Shown piece after piece: positions 50,495 through 59,742 of a DNA stretch of 64,000 nt. The notes under the pieces were generated by a model. That model searched no databases. It was not told the origin of the DNA and was given only the letters and a program-made list of their open reading frames with translations. The DNA comes from Thermoplasmata archaeon. GTDB lineage: Archaea > Thermoplasmatota > Thermoplasmata > Lutacidiplasmatales > SKW197. The translations under genes and the position numbers were made by a program. Location: the NCBI GenBank assembly GCA_038874435.1, contig JAVZCK010000011.1:1-64000 (forward strand). The letters run 5' to 3'. Numbering within the stretch: the stretch's first letter is position 1; each line of letters opens with the position of its first letter.

Positions 50495-52543
50495 ATGAAG
50501 GGAACAAGGTTGAAATCAGAATTGCTTGTTGCGGTCTGGATGATAAGTTTCCTTATCTGTGCAATATCCTTTGTGGTAAATAGCGAGAGCATCAACAACG
50601 AGCATGAAAACACAATTTCTGCCTCCTATCAGAACCCTACACTAAAAGTTAGTGTCTCTGTTGATAAAATAAAGGAGGGAAGACCAGTAGATGTTACAGT
50701 GGTCGTGAAAGATGCATATGGAAAACCAGTGCCCAACGCTACGGTTGGTGTATACATACTGAAGGATTCACATCTGCAACCTACAGACATTCCAAACGGG
50801 ACTACGAACTCTGAGGGAATTGTAGAATTTGAAGGGATTGTAATAAGGGATGTCCCAGAAGGCACTCAGGTTTATTTTGTTGCGGTATATTACTGGGACT
50901 ATGGATACTGGGCGGTAACTGTTGAAAAAGCGACATCTCTTGAACAGAATATATGTATTATTGTAGCAGTGCCAGTAATAATACTTGGAATTGCACTTAT
51001 TGTTTATAGCATATTTAATCTCGTAAGGAAAAAAGTTAGTAAGCCTCGTGGTGCGGTTTTTGGTACATCCTTGTTAGTTATTACTGGTTTCTACTTATTT
51101 TTTTATTTCACAGGTTCGTTTGAATGGGATAAATTTCTGGCAGTTGATGTTTTCGTTAAATCCATAGTATTATCAATTATTGCACCGATAGTGTTAGAGA
51201 TTACTGCAAACTCATGGTATGTTTCTACAGTTATTCCACAGAAACGGTTTAAAGCGGAAAAAATAGAGAAGATTTTTGCAAAACATGAAGACCCTTCCTC
51301 AGAGGCCAAAGCTCTTCAGCATGTCGATCGTAATCTTGTGTTTAAAAAATGGAATGAAATGTTTGAAAAATGGATAAAAAATCTAGAGTCGGAAAAAAAT
51401 GCCCAGTACTTCCTCGAGGGCAGTAAAAACATGCTCCAATCATTTAGATGCATCAAAGAGAACAAAAATTATGGCGGAGCATCTATTGGGCGGAAGGAGG
51501 TTGAAAGTTTCTATGATGATAAAATAATACAGACGCTAAAGGAGCCATATACACTTTATAAGGAAAATGAAATCAAAAAACCAGAATCACCACCAAAAGG
51601 GTTGTTCATAAATGACAGGAAAATTTTTCCCTATTCTCAGAGAGAAATTGGATGTCCAGAATGCAATGGTAAGGGTAAAGTTAAATGCTATAGATGCTCT
51701 GGGACAGGTGTAATAAAGTGTCCAAAGTGTGATGGAAGAGGATATTTCCTAGAAAAATTTGTAGTAGAGAAAGAAATAGGGCCGAGTTCCAGTAGTAGTG
51801 GCGTAACGCATGGGCCTGTAGGTGGGTGGTGGACTGAGGAGAGGAAAATAAAGCATCCTTCAGGGGTGGAGACAAAAGTAAATATATCACACTATGCATC
51901 CTCTGGGACACCAGGGTACCTAAAATACGAAATACAACCGCTTAAAATAAAGCGCACAGAGTATGTAACACGTACCTGCGGTTTATGTGGGGGTAAGGGA
52001 AATATTGGAGTGTGCGAAACATGTAATGGAAGTGGCATGCTCGGTTGCGGGCGTTGCGACAGACAGGGAAAGTTGAGAGAGCTCCGCGTAAAGATATGGG
52101 ATTGTACTGATATCATGAATTTCAACACGCATCTGCCCAGCGATAAAATAGAAATCCGCTGGGATAATTTTAATGATATTTCCTCAGTTCAGATGGAGGA
52201 AGGTAAAAAAAGCCAGGAGATCAATAGAATTCTGAGAGACCTTCAAGAGAGACATGAGAAGTGGATAAAAGGAAGTTCTGGAAGTGTGCTTTCTACGGAG
52301 TACAAAGCGTATGTATTCCCTGTAACAAAATGTATTGTTGAGTATAATACCGATACGGGCAAAAAGACATTTTCTTTATGGGCGATAGGTACTCCAAAAA
52401 AATGGATACTTATTGCACCAGAAGTCCCACTTCCACTAAAACCAAGCAAGAAATTTTCAAGGAGACACATATTGTTTGCGTTGACTATCCTTTCAGAAAT
52501 TATCATCTTTGCGTTCCTCTACAAACTGCTGATATTTACATAA
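50495..52543 (+). CDS. Membrane protein with external Ig-like domain and cytoplasmic DnaJ-type zinc fingers
   Basis: A 682-residue protein that I cannot assign to a named family. Seen: an N-terminal signal or membrane helix, an Ig-like extracellular domain (about 45-150, with VDVTVVVKDAYGKPVPNATV), two or three membrane helices (about 150-240), a charged helical region, then six CxxCxGxG-type motifs (CPECNGKG, CYRCSGTG, CPKCDGRG from residue 387; CGLCGGKG, CETCNGSG, CGRCDRQG from 495) and a C-terminal membrane helix. DnaJ uses four such motifs with a J domain; no J domain is present here. A quality-control or zinc-dependent assembly role for secreted proteins is a guess. GGAGGG lies eight bases before ATG 50495. 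AT-rich compared with its neighbours. Confidence 0.75.
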   Translation: MKGTRLKSELLVAVWMISFLICAISFVVNSESINNEHENTISASYQNPTLKVSVSVDKIKEGRPVDVTVVVKDAYGKPVPNATVGVYILKDSHLQPTDIPNGTTNSEGIVEFEGIVIRDVPEGTQVYFVAVYYWDYGYWAVTVEKATSLEQNICIIVAVPVIILGIALIVYSIFNLVRKKVSKPRGAVFGTSLLVITGFYLFFYFTGSFEWDKFLAVDVFVKSIVLSIIAPIVLEITANSWYVSTVIPQKRFKAEKIEKIFAKHEDPSSEAKALQHVDRNLVFKKWNEMFEKWIKNLESEKNAQYFLEGSKNMLQSFRCIKENKNYGGASIGRKEVESFYDDKIIQTLKEPYTLYKENEIKKPESPPKGLFINDRKIFPYSQREIGCPECNGKGKVKCYRCSGTGVIKCPKCDGRGYFLEKFVVEKEIGPSSSSSGVTHGPVGGWWTEERKIKHPSGVETKVNISHYASSGTPGYLKYEIQPLKIKRTEYVTRTCGLCGGKGNIGVCETCNGSGMLGCGRCDRQGKLRELRVKIWDCTDIMNFNTHLPSDKIEIRWDNFNDISSVQMEEGKKSQEINRILRDLQERHEKWIKGSSGSVLSTEYKAYVFPVTKCIVEYNTDTGKKTFSLWAIGTPKKWILIAPEVPLPLKPSKKFSRRHILFALTILSEIIIFAFLYKLLIFT

Positions 52544-52632
52544 CCAAAAACAATATCTCCCACAAAGGAAAGAGGAGAATCCGGTCTTGGCATTGACCGA
52601 AGTTGTTATGATAAACGAGACAGGGAAAGTGA

Positions 52633-52640
52633 TTTATATT
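52633..52640 (+). promoter_or_regulatory. TATA box and ribosome binding site of the 1737-residue surface gene
   Basis: TTTATATT predicts transcription starting near 52664. The short leader contains AAGGAGTGG (52672-52680), seven bases before ATG 52688. Confidence 0.5.
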
Positions 52641-52687
52641 GCTCAACATTCACTTTAGCATCCGAGTATTAAAGGAGTGGTATAGGT

Positions 52688-55600
52688 ATGTGGAAAAATA
52701 TGAGCAGAATCTTCGGGATGGGTGTAGCGATTGCCTGTGTTCTCAGCCTTTTCCCATTGCCAGCAGCAACTGCGGCACCAGCGCTGACGGTCTTGCCAGA
52801 TGCAGAAATTGTGGGCTCTGTTGTGATTGTAAGCGGCACTGGCTTCGGCTCGAATGTGGCGGTGAACATATACTGGGATAGCTTGGGAAACCTCCGTAAT
52901 AGTACAACTACATCAAGCACAGGAACTTTCTCAATTCCAGTCGTGATTCCTCCAGCAGTGGCAGGGAAGCACACAGTAATAGCGAGAGATACCAGCAGCA
53001 ACCAGGCAACAGCACAGTTCACAGTAGTCCCTTTTCTGACAATCTCACAGGCCAGTGGACATGTAGGTGACGATGTGACAATCTCACTCACTGGTTTCGG
53101 TGCAAATCTCGAAGTTGATTTCTACTGGGATGGAAATTTCTGGGGTTCTGAGTACACAAATAATGTTGGAAGCAAAACCTTCACATGGCAACTACCAGAG
53201 CTTTCTGGAGGTTATCGCGTCCTTTCTGCAGTGGATGAAGGGGGAAATACAGCCAGCACTCAGTTTCTGGTTTTCTCCACATTCACTCTCAACCCTTTGC
53301 AAGGGAGATATGGAGACACTGTGAATTTTGCAGGGAGTGGCTTTGGAGCCAGCACAGAGGTAAAACTCTATATGGATAACCAGACAAACTATCTTACCTC
53401 TGCATACACAAACAGTGGAGGAAATTTCTCAGGCACTTTCACAGTTCCGCAGTTACCTGGTGGAGCCCACACTGTATTTGCAGTGGATTCCTATGGAAAC
53501 AGTGGAAGTGCTGGCTTTGAGATTCTACCACTTCTTCGCCTCTCAAAGTACTCGGGTTTCGTGGGAGATGTAGTTTCAGTTTTTGGATTTGGTTACACCG
53601 CAAACAACAACATCTCAATCTCTTGGGATACACCCCAAATACCTACCATCCCTGGCATTGTCATAGTCCAGTCAAGTGGCACCTTCACCTGCGAGATTGC
53701 AGTGCCTTTCACGCCTTACGGAACCCATGTTGTAACAGCAGCAGATGAATCCAGCTTGAGCCACTCTGTTTCCTTTTCTGTTTATCCAAGCATTACTGTG
53801 GAGCCAGACCATGGTCTCCCTGGAATCTTTGTCTCTGTAAACGGTACTGGCTTTTCTGCAGGTGTTTCCGTTTCCTTGATATGGGATTTCGGACTACCAG
53901 GATACCAGGCACTTGGGGCAACAAATACGAACACCACAGGAAGTTTCAACCATCTAGTCCAGATTCCCTCTGACCAGAATGGCGTGCACACAATCACTGC
54001 AAAGGATGAGAACTGGCACTTAGCTGTCGCCACATTCTATCTGGGACCTTCGCTCTCCATTGCGAATTCCACAGGTGTCGTTGGCTCGTATAACACAATT
54101 TCTGGCTATGTGTTTTCCCCTGATGCAAATGTGACAATCTACTGGGATGGAGAACCTCTTGGAAATACAAGAACCGACGCTACCGGTGACTTCACATTCT
54201 CGTTTTTGATTCCAGCATCTCAGTACGGATTCCACACCCTTTCTGCAGTGGATGAATACAATGTTTACGCAGAAACTACATTTTTTGTAGTGCCTGAAGT
54301 TACTGTCCTTCCTGTTTCTGGCACTGTGGAAAGCACTACAACAATTACAGGGACTGGTTTCTCAGGAAATTCGATTGTCTACATATACTGGGATGGTACG
54401 AACACCTACAGGAGTGAGAGAACAGACCAACAAGGGAGTTTCATTCTTACATTTACAGTGCCTGAGGCAGCATATGGTAGCCACATCATTGAGGCAAGAG
54501 ACATCACAGGGGTTTCTGCAACAACAGAGTACTCCATTATTTCAAGCATTCAGTTGAGTAAGAGTAGAGGGTATGTTGGCGAAGCGTTTACTGTGTTCTG
54601 TCATGGCTTTGCTCCAAACTCTCCAGTTACTCTGGTGTGGGATAATGTTTCTACCAGTTATTATAACATGACCACAGATTCTGGCTTTGCTGAAATCCAT
54701 GCAAATGTTCCCGCTGCATTAGCGGGTGTTCATGAGTTGTATGTTTACGATTCCTTGCTCCACATTGTGCAACCCCTCCTTTTCACAGTGCTTGCGCTCG
54801 ATGCACCTCAACCGATTTCCCCATCTGGCTTCGTGAACACAACCACAGTTTTGCTTTCATGGACTGCTGTTCAGAATGCGAGTTTTTACATTGGGCAGTT
54901 TTCTTCAGACCCACAGTTTGGCACTGGCGTTATTCAGTTCTCCACCAGCTCTACAACTTACCAGATAACTGGCCTCATCCATGGAAACAGATACTACTGG
55001 CGGGTTAAAACTGTTGATAGTGCTGGAAACGAGGGCAGTTTCTCAGCAGCACTGGATTTCACTGTAGACACCCTGGCACCTTCCTCTTTGCTTACTGGTC
55101 CCAGTTACATAAACACAGTCACATTTACTCTTGGTTACGCTGCTGTTGATGGCACGAGTGGAATTGCCTCAGTTGCGCTATACTACGCCTTTAACTCCTC
55201 GGATTTTGAGTTCTACGCAGCATCCACACTTTCCACAGGCACCTTCAGTTTTACTGCAAAATATGGAGACGGCATCTATAATTTCTACACTGTGGCAAGG
55301 GACGGAGCAGGAAATGTTGAACCAGTGAATGGGACGAAACTCACAGTTGTTCTTGACACTACCAGGCCTTCAGCATTTGTTTCTCCGTTGCCATCCGTCG
55401 TGAACACCAGCATTATAGAATTGGATGTGAGTTATGCAGATACTGGAAGTGGTGTAAGCTACTTTATGCTCTTCTATTCCACAGATGATGGAATTACTTG
55501 GGAGTTTTGCGGGAATTATACCACAACGCGTGTACAATTCGCGGCTCCGACAGAGGGAAAATATGTGTTCCAGGCAATTGCAGTGGATTATGCAGGCAAT

Positions 55601-57901
55601 GTGGAGGCAATGGGTGGAGGAGAGGCATGGACATTTGTTGACCTCACAGAGCCAGTTCTGTCGGTGAGTGTGGAGGGCACAATTGGCGGTAATGGCTGGT
55701 ATCTTTCAACAGTAAGAGTTGTGTTGCAAGCAGAGGATGCAAGCAGTGTGAGCATCTACTATTCTCTCGATGGTGGGAATTTCTGTTTTTACACCTCAAC
55801 AATCAGTATTTCTGATGATGGACTCCATAACCTTGTCTGTTATGCAGTGGATGCAGCAGGAAATGCAAATTCTTCTGTGAGCATCCAGATAAAGATAGAT
55901 AGAACCGCACCAGTCACCCAGCACTCCCAGATTCTTGAGTGGTACAATGCCACATATGCCACAATAAACTTTTCAGCGAGCGATGGAGCAAGTGGTGTGA
56001 AATCCACAAAAGTGAGAATAGACGATGGAGAATGGATTACGCTAAACACTGGTTCTGGCACTTCTCCACTGACGGTTATAGGAAATGGTATCCATAGAGT
56101 GCAGTATTACTCTATGGATGTTGCCGGGAATCAAGAGCCACTACAGGAATTTTATGTGAAAGTAGATGGAGTTGCACCCACTACAGAACAAACGATTTCT
56201 GGCAACACTGGCAGGAATGGTTGGTTTGTTTCTGGGATAAAGATCTGGTTAACTTCAACAGATGCTGTAAGCGGAGTTTCGGCTGTATATTATTCAGTGG
56301 ACAATTCCACATTCAGGCAATACGCAGAGCCCATTGAGATTACCACAGATGGCATTCATCTCGTAGAGTATTATGCACTAGATGTTGCAGGGAATGTAGA
56401 GGCAAAGAAGACGATTACAGTGAAAATTGATACAATGGCTCCCTCTTCCTCAGTTAATGCAGGTGCAGAATGGTATAAAACATTGCCAGTGAATCTCACG
56501 ATAGATGTTGCTGATACTGGGAGCGGGGTGGCTGGAGTGTATTACTCAATCAACGACCTGCTGTGGATAAAATCCAGCACAATTTCTCTCAATGCAAATG
56601 GAGTTTACACGATAAGGTATTATGCAGTTGACAACGCTGGGAATATGGAAGAGATAAATTATGTGGTGGTGCGAATAGATGCTGAAGCCCCTAGAACAGA
56701 ATACACTGTGAGTGGTAACCTTTCCCTCAACGGATGGTATGCAGGAACGGTGCAGGTCTTCCTGAGTGCAGAGGATGATGTAAGCGGTATCTCTACAATC
56801 TGTTTCTCAGTTGATGGCTCTCCATTCTTTAATTACACTGGCCCTGTCTGGTTGACTGGTGATGGAGTCCACATCCTGAGATTTTATGCAGAGGATAAAG
56901 CAGGCAATGAGGGAGTAGAGCAGTTCCTTACGATAGGAATCGACGCAACTCCTCCAGAAACCACTGCAAATGCCTCCTCTACATGGTATTCTCAAACCCC
57001 AGTGGTTCTGGAACTGGCTGCAGTGGACGAAACTTCCGGTGTGGCAGTAACTTTCTACAGAGTGGATGGTACCTCATGGAGAACTGGCACAGAAGTAAAT
57101 CTCACGATGGACGGAATTTATACGATTGAATTTTACTCTGTTGACATTGCTGGGAATCCAGGGAGGGTCCAGCGTCTCACCGTGCGAATAGATACCACAG
57201 CACCAGTTGTGGATTTGAAAGAGATGCCAAAGGAAGAGAAGCCAGTTTCTGGCATGCTTCGAGTGATATTCGAGGCGAGTGACCTCTCTGGAGTTGCTAG
57301 AGCCACATACTCAATAGACGGCACTACAAGAACACTTTTGGCTGCAGGCAATCTCTACACCATTGAGATTGACACTTCTTCTATTGAAGATGGCGCGCAT
57401 GTAATTGCAATTGAGGTTACAGATAACGCAAACCACACCACACGGCTTACTAAAACAATCAGAGTGGATAACAGCCCACCAGCAATCAGTTCTCTTACGC
57501 CCTCAGGAGGAGATGTGGTTGCAGGAGAAGTCAGTATCGTTCTCATTCTCGCTGACGACTCAGAAATCTTAGAAATTACACTCTACCTTGACAACAGCCC
57601 AGTAACATTTGAGAGAGAAGGTAACACTGTGAAATACAACTGGAAAACCACACTGGCGGATAATGGAAAGCATGTCCTCAGAGTTTATTTGAGAGATGCG
57701 GCGGGAAACATGAAAGTTTATGAGCAAACATTTTCAGTGAACAATCCAGACATGGCTCCAACCATAATCACTATCGCTTTAATTGTGGCTCTTGCTGCAG
57801 CAGGTGCAGGACTGATTACAATCAGGAAACCTGTAAGAACCGTGAAAGTGGCAAAACTAGAGAAAAAAGAAAAATTTGAAGATAAGGAGGTGAAAAAATG
57901 A
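52688..57901 (+). CDS. Large surface protein of Ig-like repeats (TIG-like and DxAGNxE repeats)
   Basis: A 1737-residue secreted protein. The signal peptide ends near AAATAAPAL. The first 680 residues carry eight similar repeats of about 90 residues, each with a GTGFGxNxxVxIYWDG core, like IPT/TIG-type Ig folds. A fibronectin III domain follows (TVLLSWTAVQNASFYIGQF), then about eight repeats ending DxAGNxE with a YYSVDGxxF core, as in bacterial Ig/OmpL47-like domains. The end has a membrane helix (TIITIALIVALAAAGAGLI) and a cytoplasmic basic tail. No enzyme motif. Most likely a stalk, adhesin or surface-layer component. ATGA overlap joins it to the next gene. Confidence 0.8.
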   Translation: MWKNMSRIFGMGVAIACVLSLFPLPAATAAPALTVLPDAEIVGSVVIVSGTGFGSNVAVNIYWDSLGNLRNSTTTSSTGTFSIPVVIPPAVAGKHTVIARDTSSNQATAQFTVVPFLTISQASGHVGDDVTISLTGFGANLEVDFYWDGNFWGSEYTNNVGSKTFTWQLPELSGGYRVLSAVDEGGNTASTQFLVFSTFTLNPLQGRYGDTVNFAGSGFGASTEVKLYMDNQTNYLTSAYTNSGGNFSGTFTVPQLPGGAHTVFAVDSYGNSGSAGFEILPLLRLSKYSGFVGDVVSVFGFGYTANNNISISWDTPQIPTIPGIVIVQSSGTFTCEIAVPFTPYGTHVVTAADESSLSHSVSFSVYPSITVEPDHGLPGIFVSVNGTGFSAGVSVSLIWDFGLPGYQALGATNTNTTGSFNHLVQIPSDQNGVHTITAKDENWHLAVATFYLGPSLSIANSTGVVGSYNTISGYVFSPDANVTIYWDGEPLGNTRTDATGDFTFSFLIPASQYGFHTLSAVDEYNVYAETTFFVVPEVTVLPVSGTVESTTTITGTGFSGNSIVYIYWDGTNTYRSERTDQQGSFILTFTVPEAAYGSHIIEARDITGVSATTEYSIISSIQLSKSRGYVGEAFTVFCHGFAPNSPVTLVWDNVSTSYYNMTTDSGFAEIHANVPAALAGVHELYVYDSLLHIVQPLLFTVLALDAPQPISPSGFVNTTTVLLSWTAVQNASFYIGQFSSDPQFGTGVIQFSTSSTTYQITGLIHGNRYYWRVKTVDSAGNEGSFSAALDFTVDTLAPSSLLTGPSYINTVTFTLGYAAVDGTSGIASVALYYAFNSSDFEFYAASTLSTGTFSFTAKYGDGIYNFYTVARDGAGNVEPVNGTKLTVVLDTTRPSAFVSPLPSVVNTSIIELDVSYADTGSGVSYFMLFYSTDDGITWEFCGNYTTTRVQFAAPTEGKYVFQAIAVDYAGNVEAMGGGEAWTFVDLTEPVLSVSVEGTIGGNGWYLSTVRVVLQAEDASSVSIYYSLDGGNFCFYTSTISISDDGLHNLVCYAVDAAGNANSSVSIQIKIDRTAPVTQHSQILEWYNATYATINFSASDGASGVKSTKVRIDDGEWITLNTGSGTSPLTVIGNGIHRVQYYSMDVAGNQEPLQEFYVKVDGVAPTTEQTISGNTGRNGWFVSGIKIWLTSTDAVSGVSAVYYSVDNSTFRQYAEPIEITTDGIHLVEYYALDVAGNVEAKKTITVKIDTMAPSSSVNAGAEWYKTLPVNLTIDVADTGSGVAGVYYSINDLLWIKSSTISLNANGVYTIRYYAVDNAGNMEEINYVVVRIDAEAPRTEYTVSGNLSLNGWYAGTVQVFLSAEDDVSGISTICFSVDGSPFFNYTGPVWLTGDGVHILRFYAEDKAGNEGVEQFLTIGIDATPPETTANASSTWYSQTPVVLELAAVDETSGVAVTFYRVDGTSWRTGTEVNLTMDGIYTIEFYSVDIAGNPGRVQRLTVRIDTTAPVVDLKEMPKEEKPVSGMLRVIFEASDLSGVARATYSIDGTTRTLLAAGNLYTIEIDTSSIEDGAHVIAIEVTDNANHTTRLTKTIRVDNSPPAISSLTPSGGDVVAGEVSIVLILADDSEILEITLYLDNSPVTFEREGNTVKYNWKTTLADNGKHVLRVYLRDAAGNMKVYEQTFSVNNPDMAPTIITIALIVALAAAGAGLITIRKPVRTVKVAKLEKKEKFEDKEVKK

Positions 57902-58377
57902 AGGATGTGTTTGATTCACCTTTAATCATTGGGCTGACTGCCAGAAATTTAATTGCGATTCTATCTGGTCTTCTTCTCCTTCTCTCTCCTTTCCTTCTCT
58001 GGACCGTATTCTGGGACAATGGAGTCCAGCAGAAACTTGACGGGTTTGAGTTGCAGCGAGAAGTAGGTGCTTTTGCTCTGCTCCTCTTACCCCTCTGCGG
58101 GCTTGCAGCGATGCTTTCTGGCTTTATTCACTCAAGGTTCCAGGAACTGCGGGGCAACAGGGTTGTGCTGGCATTTGGATTCTCAATAGTTTTCCTGGCT
58201 TTCGTGGCTCTTCTTGCTACGACAGTGCAGGCAGAACTCTGGATGAGCAATGTTGCTGGTACATCCTTCCTTAACAATCTGATGCTTGGATGGTATGCTG
58301 CTCTCACAGGCACTCTCCTCCTTCTCTTTGCACTCATAGTGCCAAGGCAGAAAAAGTTATTCCCAGAGCGTGAATAG
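57898..58377 (+). CDS. Uncharacterised four-helix membrane protein
   Basis: A 159-residue protein with four hydrophobic segments (about 18-40, 60-80, 92-115 and 130-148), a short periplasm-facing loop and a basic C-terminus. I do not recognise a family. It is translationally coupled to the large Ig-repeat gene (ATGA, with AAGGAGGTG seven bases upstream), so it may help export or anchor that protein. Its last 21 bases overlap the convergent DUF357 gene. Confidence 0.7.
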   Translation: MKDVFDSPLIIGLTARNLIAILSGLLLLLSPFLLWTVFWDNGVQQKLDGFELQREVGAFALLLLPLCGLAAMLSGFIHSRFQELRGNRVVLAFGFSIVFLAFVALLATTVQAELWMSNVAGTSFLNNLMLGWYAALTGTLLLLFALIVPRQKKLFPERE

Positions 58378-58650
58378 CTTATCGTCTCTGTCCACATCAA
58401 AGAGCCCGATTCTTGCTCCCGCATCAAGCCAGCCATGGGCATAGTTCACACAGGCAAATGCATTCACAAAATCTCCCTGCTGGTAAAAATGAAGGGCATC
58501 GTTGTAGTAAGCCCTTGCCATGCCTAGAAAGTCCTCTGCAAGGCGGTGAAGGTAGGAACGCTCAGGAACTGCGATTTTCACAACTTCAAGCCCTTTTCTT
58601 GTCTTTTCCAGATAGTCCTTCAGCTTTTCTTCGTTTATTTCCCTTTTCAT
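58357..58650 (-). CDS. DUF357 family protein
   Basis: A 97-residue, mainly helical archaeal protein of the DUF357 family, recognised from YLHRLAEDFLGMARAYYND and the following AFACVNYAHGWLDAGARIGL. Function unknown. Its start lies inside the end of the archaeosortase gene (65 bases overlap), so the two are probably co-transcribed. ATG 58650 follows GGTG by six bases; GTG 58659 is in frame but less likely. Confidence 0.82.
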   Translation of the reverse strand: MKREINEEKLKDYLEKTRKGLEVVKIAVPERSYLHRLAEDFLGMARAYYNDALHFYQQGDFVNAFACVNYAHGWLDAGARIGLFDVDRDDKLFTLWE

Positions 58651-59605
58651 CTTTTTCACCAGGAATCATGTATTTGAAAGCGAGGAGCCAGAAACAGCAC
58701 ATGTAAATCATCTGATAAAGGTCTCCAAGTGCAAAATACTCGTTTTTGTGCCACCAGAGCATTGTGGGCATATCATAGTAGTAAAGCAAGAGAGCAAGGG
58801 TGAGCAGACGGAGCATGTTCACGAAAAAAGCACCGATAGTACCTATCACAACAATCAGGGGTTTGAGCCACCACTTGGTTCTGAAATTGAGCACAAGCGC
58901 AGAGGAAAGGGCTGCGAAAGTGCCCATGCCCATCACTCCTGTGCACCCACCTGCAATCCACATCTGGCTCACGCCTTTATGGGTCTGGATGTAGAGGAGG
59001 GCACCCTGTCCACTTCCAGCTAGGCCTGACCACGACTCAATTCCAATGCTGGAAAGAAAGCCAGCCAGGGCATCTGCTTCTGGCTTTGCCAGGATATTGG
59101 CGGCTGCTGCGTAAAGCCCTGTGTTCTCGCTGTAGAAGAGAATGTTGAGAATTGAAAGGGAAACTAGCAGGGCAAGGACTGGGTAGGTGTACTTTATCTT
59201 GCGGTAGCCATAGAAGAGGAAGAGAACTCCTGCGAGAAAAATTGCGTAATTTGTGACACCGAAGCCAGTGTTTTCACCACCAGAAACCAGGGTTTTGAGG
59301 GGGACTGAAATAAAACTGAAGGCAAGGACTGCAAGTGCAAAGATAAACTCGTTAAAGTCAGGTAGCTCATGGTCATCCCTGTAAAACTCAAATTTTATGT
59401 AGACAACCATCAGCATTACCACTGCAAAAACAAAGAAGACACTCAGAGCACCTTCATAGCCAGCAAGGTTTGAGAGTAGAACAGAGCCCAGAATTGTGAG
59501 CACGAAGAGGGTGAACTTGTTGTTTCGGATGGTCTCCTGGATGCTAGACGAAGAGCCTGAGACAGGAGCCAATAATTTTTCCTTTTTATCAACTTTCTCT
59601 GTCAT
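58586..59605 (-). CDS. Archaeosortase/exosortase family transpeptidase
   Basis: A 339-residue integral membrane protein with about eight helices. The conserved triad of exosortase/archaeosortase enzymes is visible: Cys221 in IAGGCTGVMGMG, Arg266 in VNMLRLLTL and His286 in MLWWHKNEY. These enzymes cut C-terminal sorting signals (short motif, membrane helix, basic end) and attach surface proteins to lipid. Several proteins in this window end that way. The frame extends upstream to 59728, but that segment lies over a promoter region; ATG 59605 follows AAGGTG by three bases. The exact subfamily (ArtA, ArtC or other) cannot be decided. Confidence 0.88.
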   Translation of the reverse strand: MTEKVDKKEKLLAPVSGSSSSIQETIRNNKFTLFVLTILGSVLLSNLAGYEGALSVFFVFAVVMLMVVYIKFEFYRDDHELPDFNEFIFALAVLAFSFISVPLKTLVSGGENTGFGVTNYAIFLAGVLFLFYGYRKIKYTYPVLALLVSLSILNILFYSENTGLYAAAANILAKPEADALAGFLSSIGIESWSGLAGSGQGALLYIQTHKGVSQMWIAGGCTGVMGMGTFAALSSALVLNFRTKWWLKPLIVVIGTIGAFFVNMLRLLTLALLLYYYDMPTMLWWHKNEYFALGDLYQMIYMCCFWLLAFKYMIPGEKDEKGNKRRKAEGLSGKDKKRA

Positions 59606-59742
59606 TGCACCTTTACAGATACGTTCGCGAATAATAACTTTTTGGAACCGTTGATGGCATTTAATTTCCAATGAAGGGTGTGATATGCACATGGTGGGGC
59701 CTACACAGAAAAATATAAATTGTTTCATTCCATGTGGGGAGT

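Noticed and set aside
50269-50583. 104-codon plus-strand frame before the zinc-finger membrane gene
   Set aside because: It covers the palindrome and hairpin region, and the GGAGGG-led ATG 50495 in another frame gives a protein with clear signal peptide and domains.
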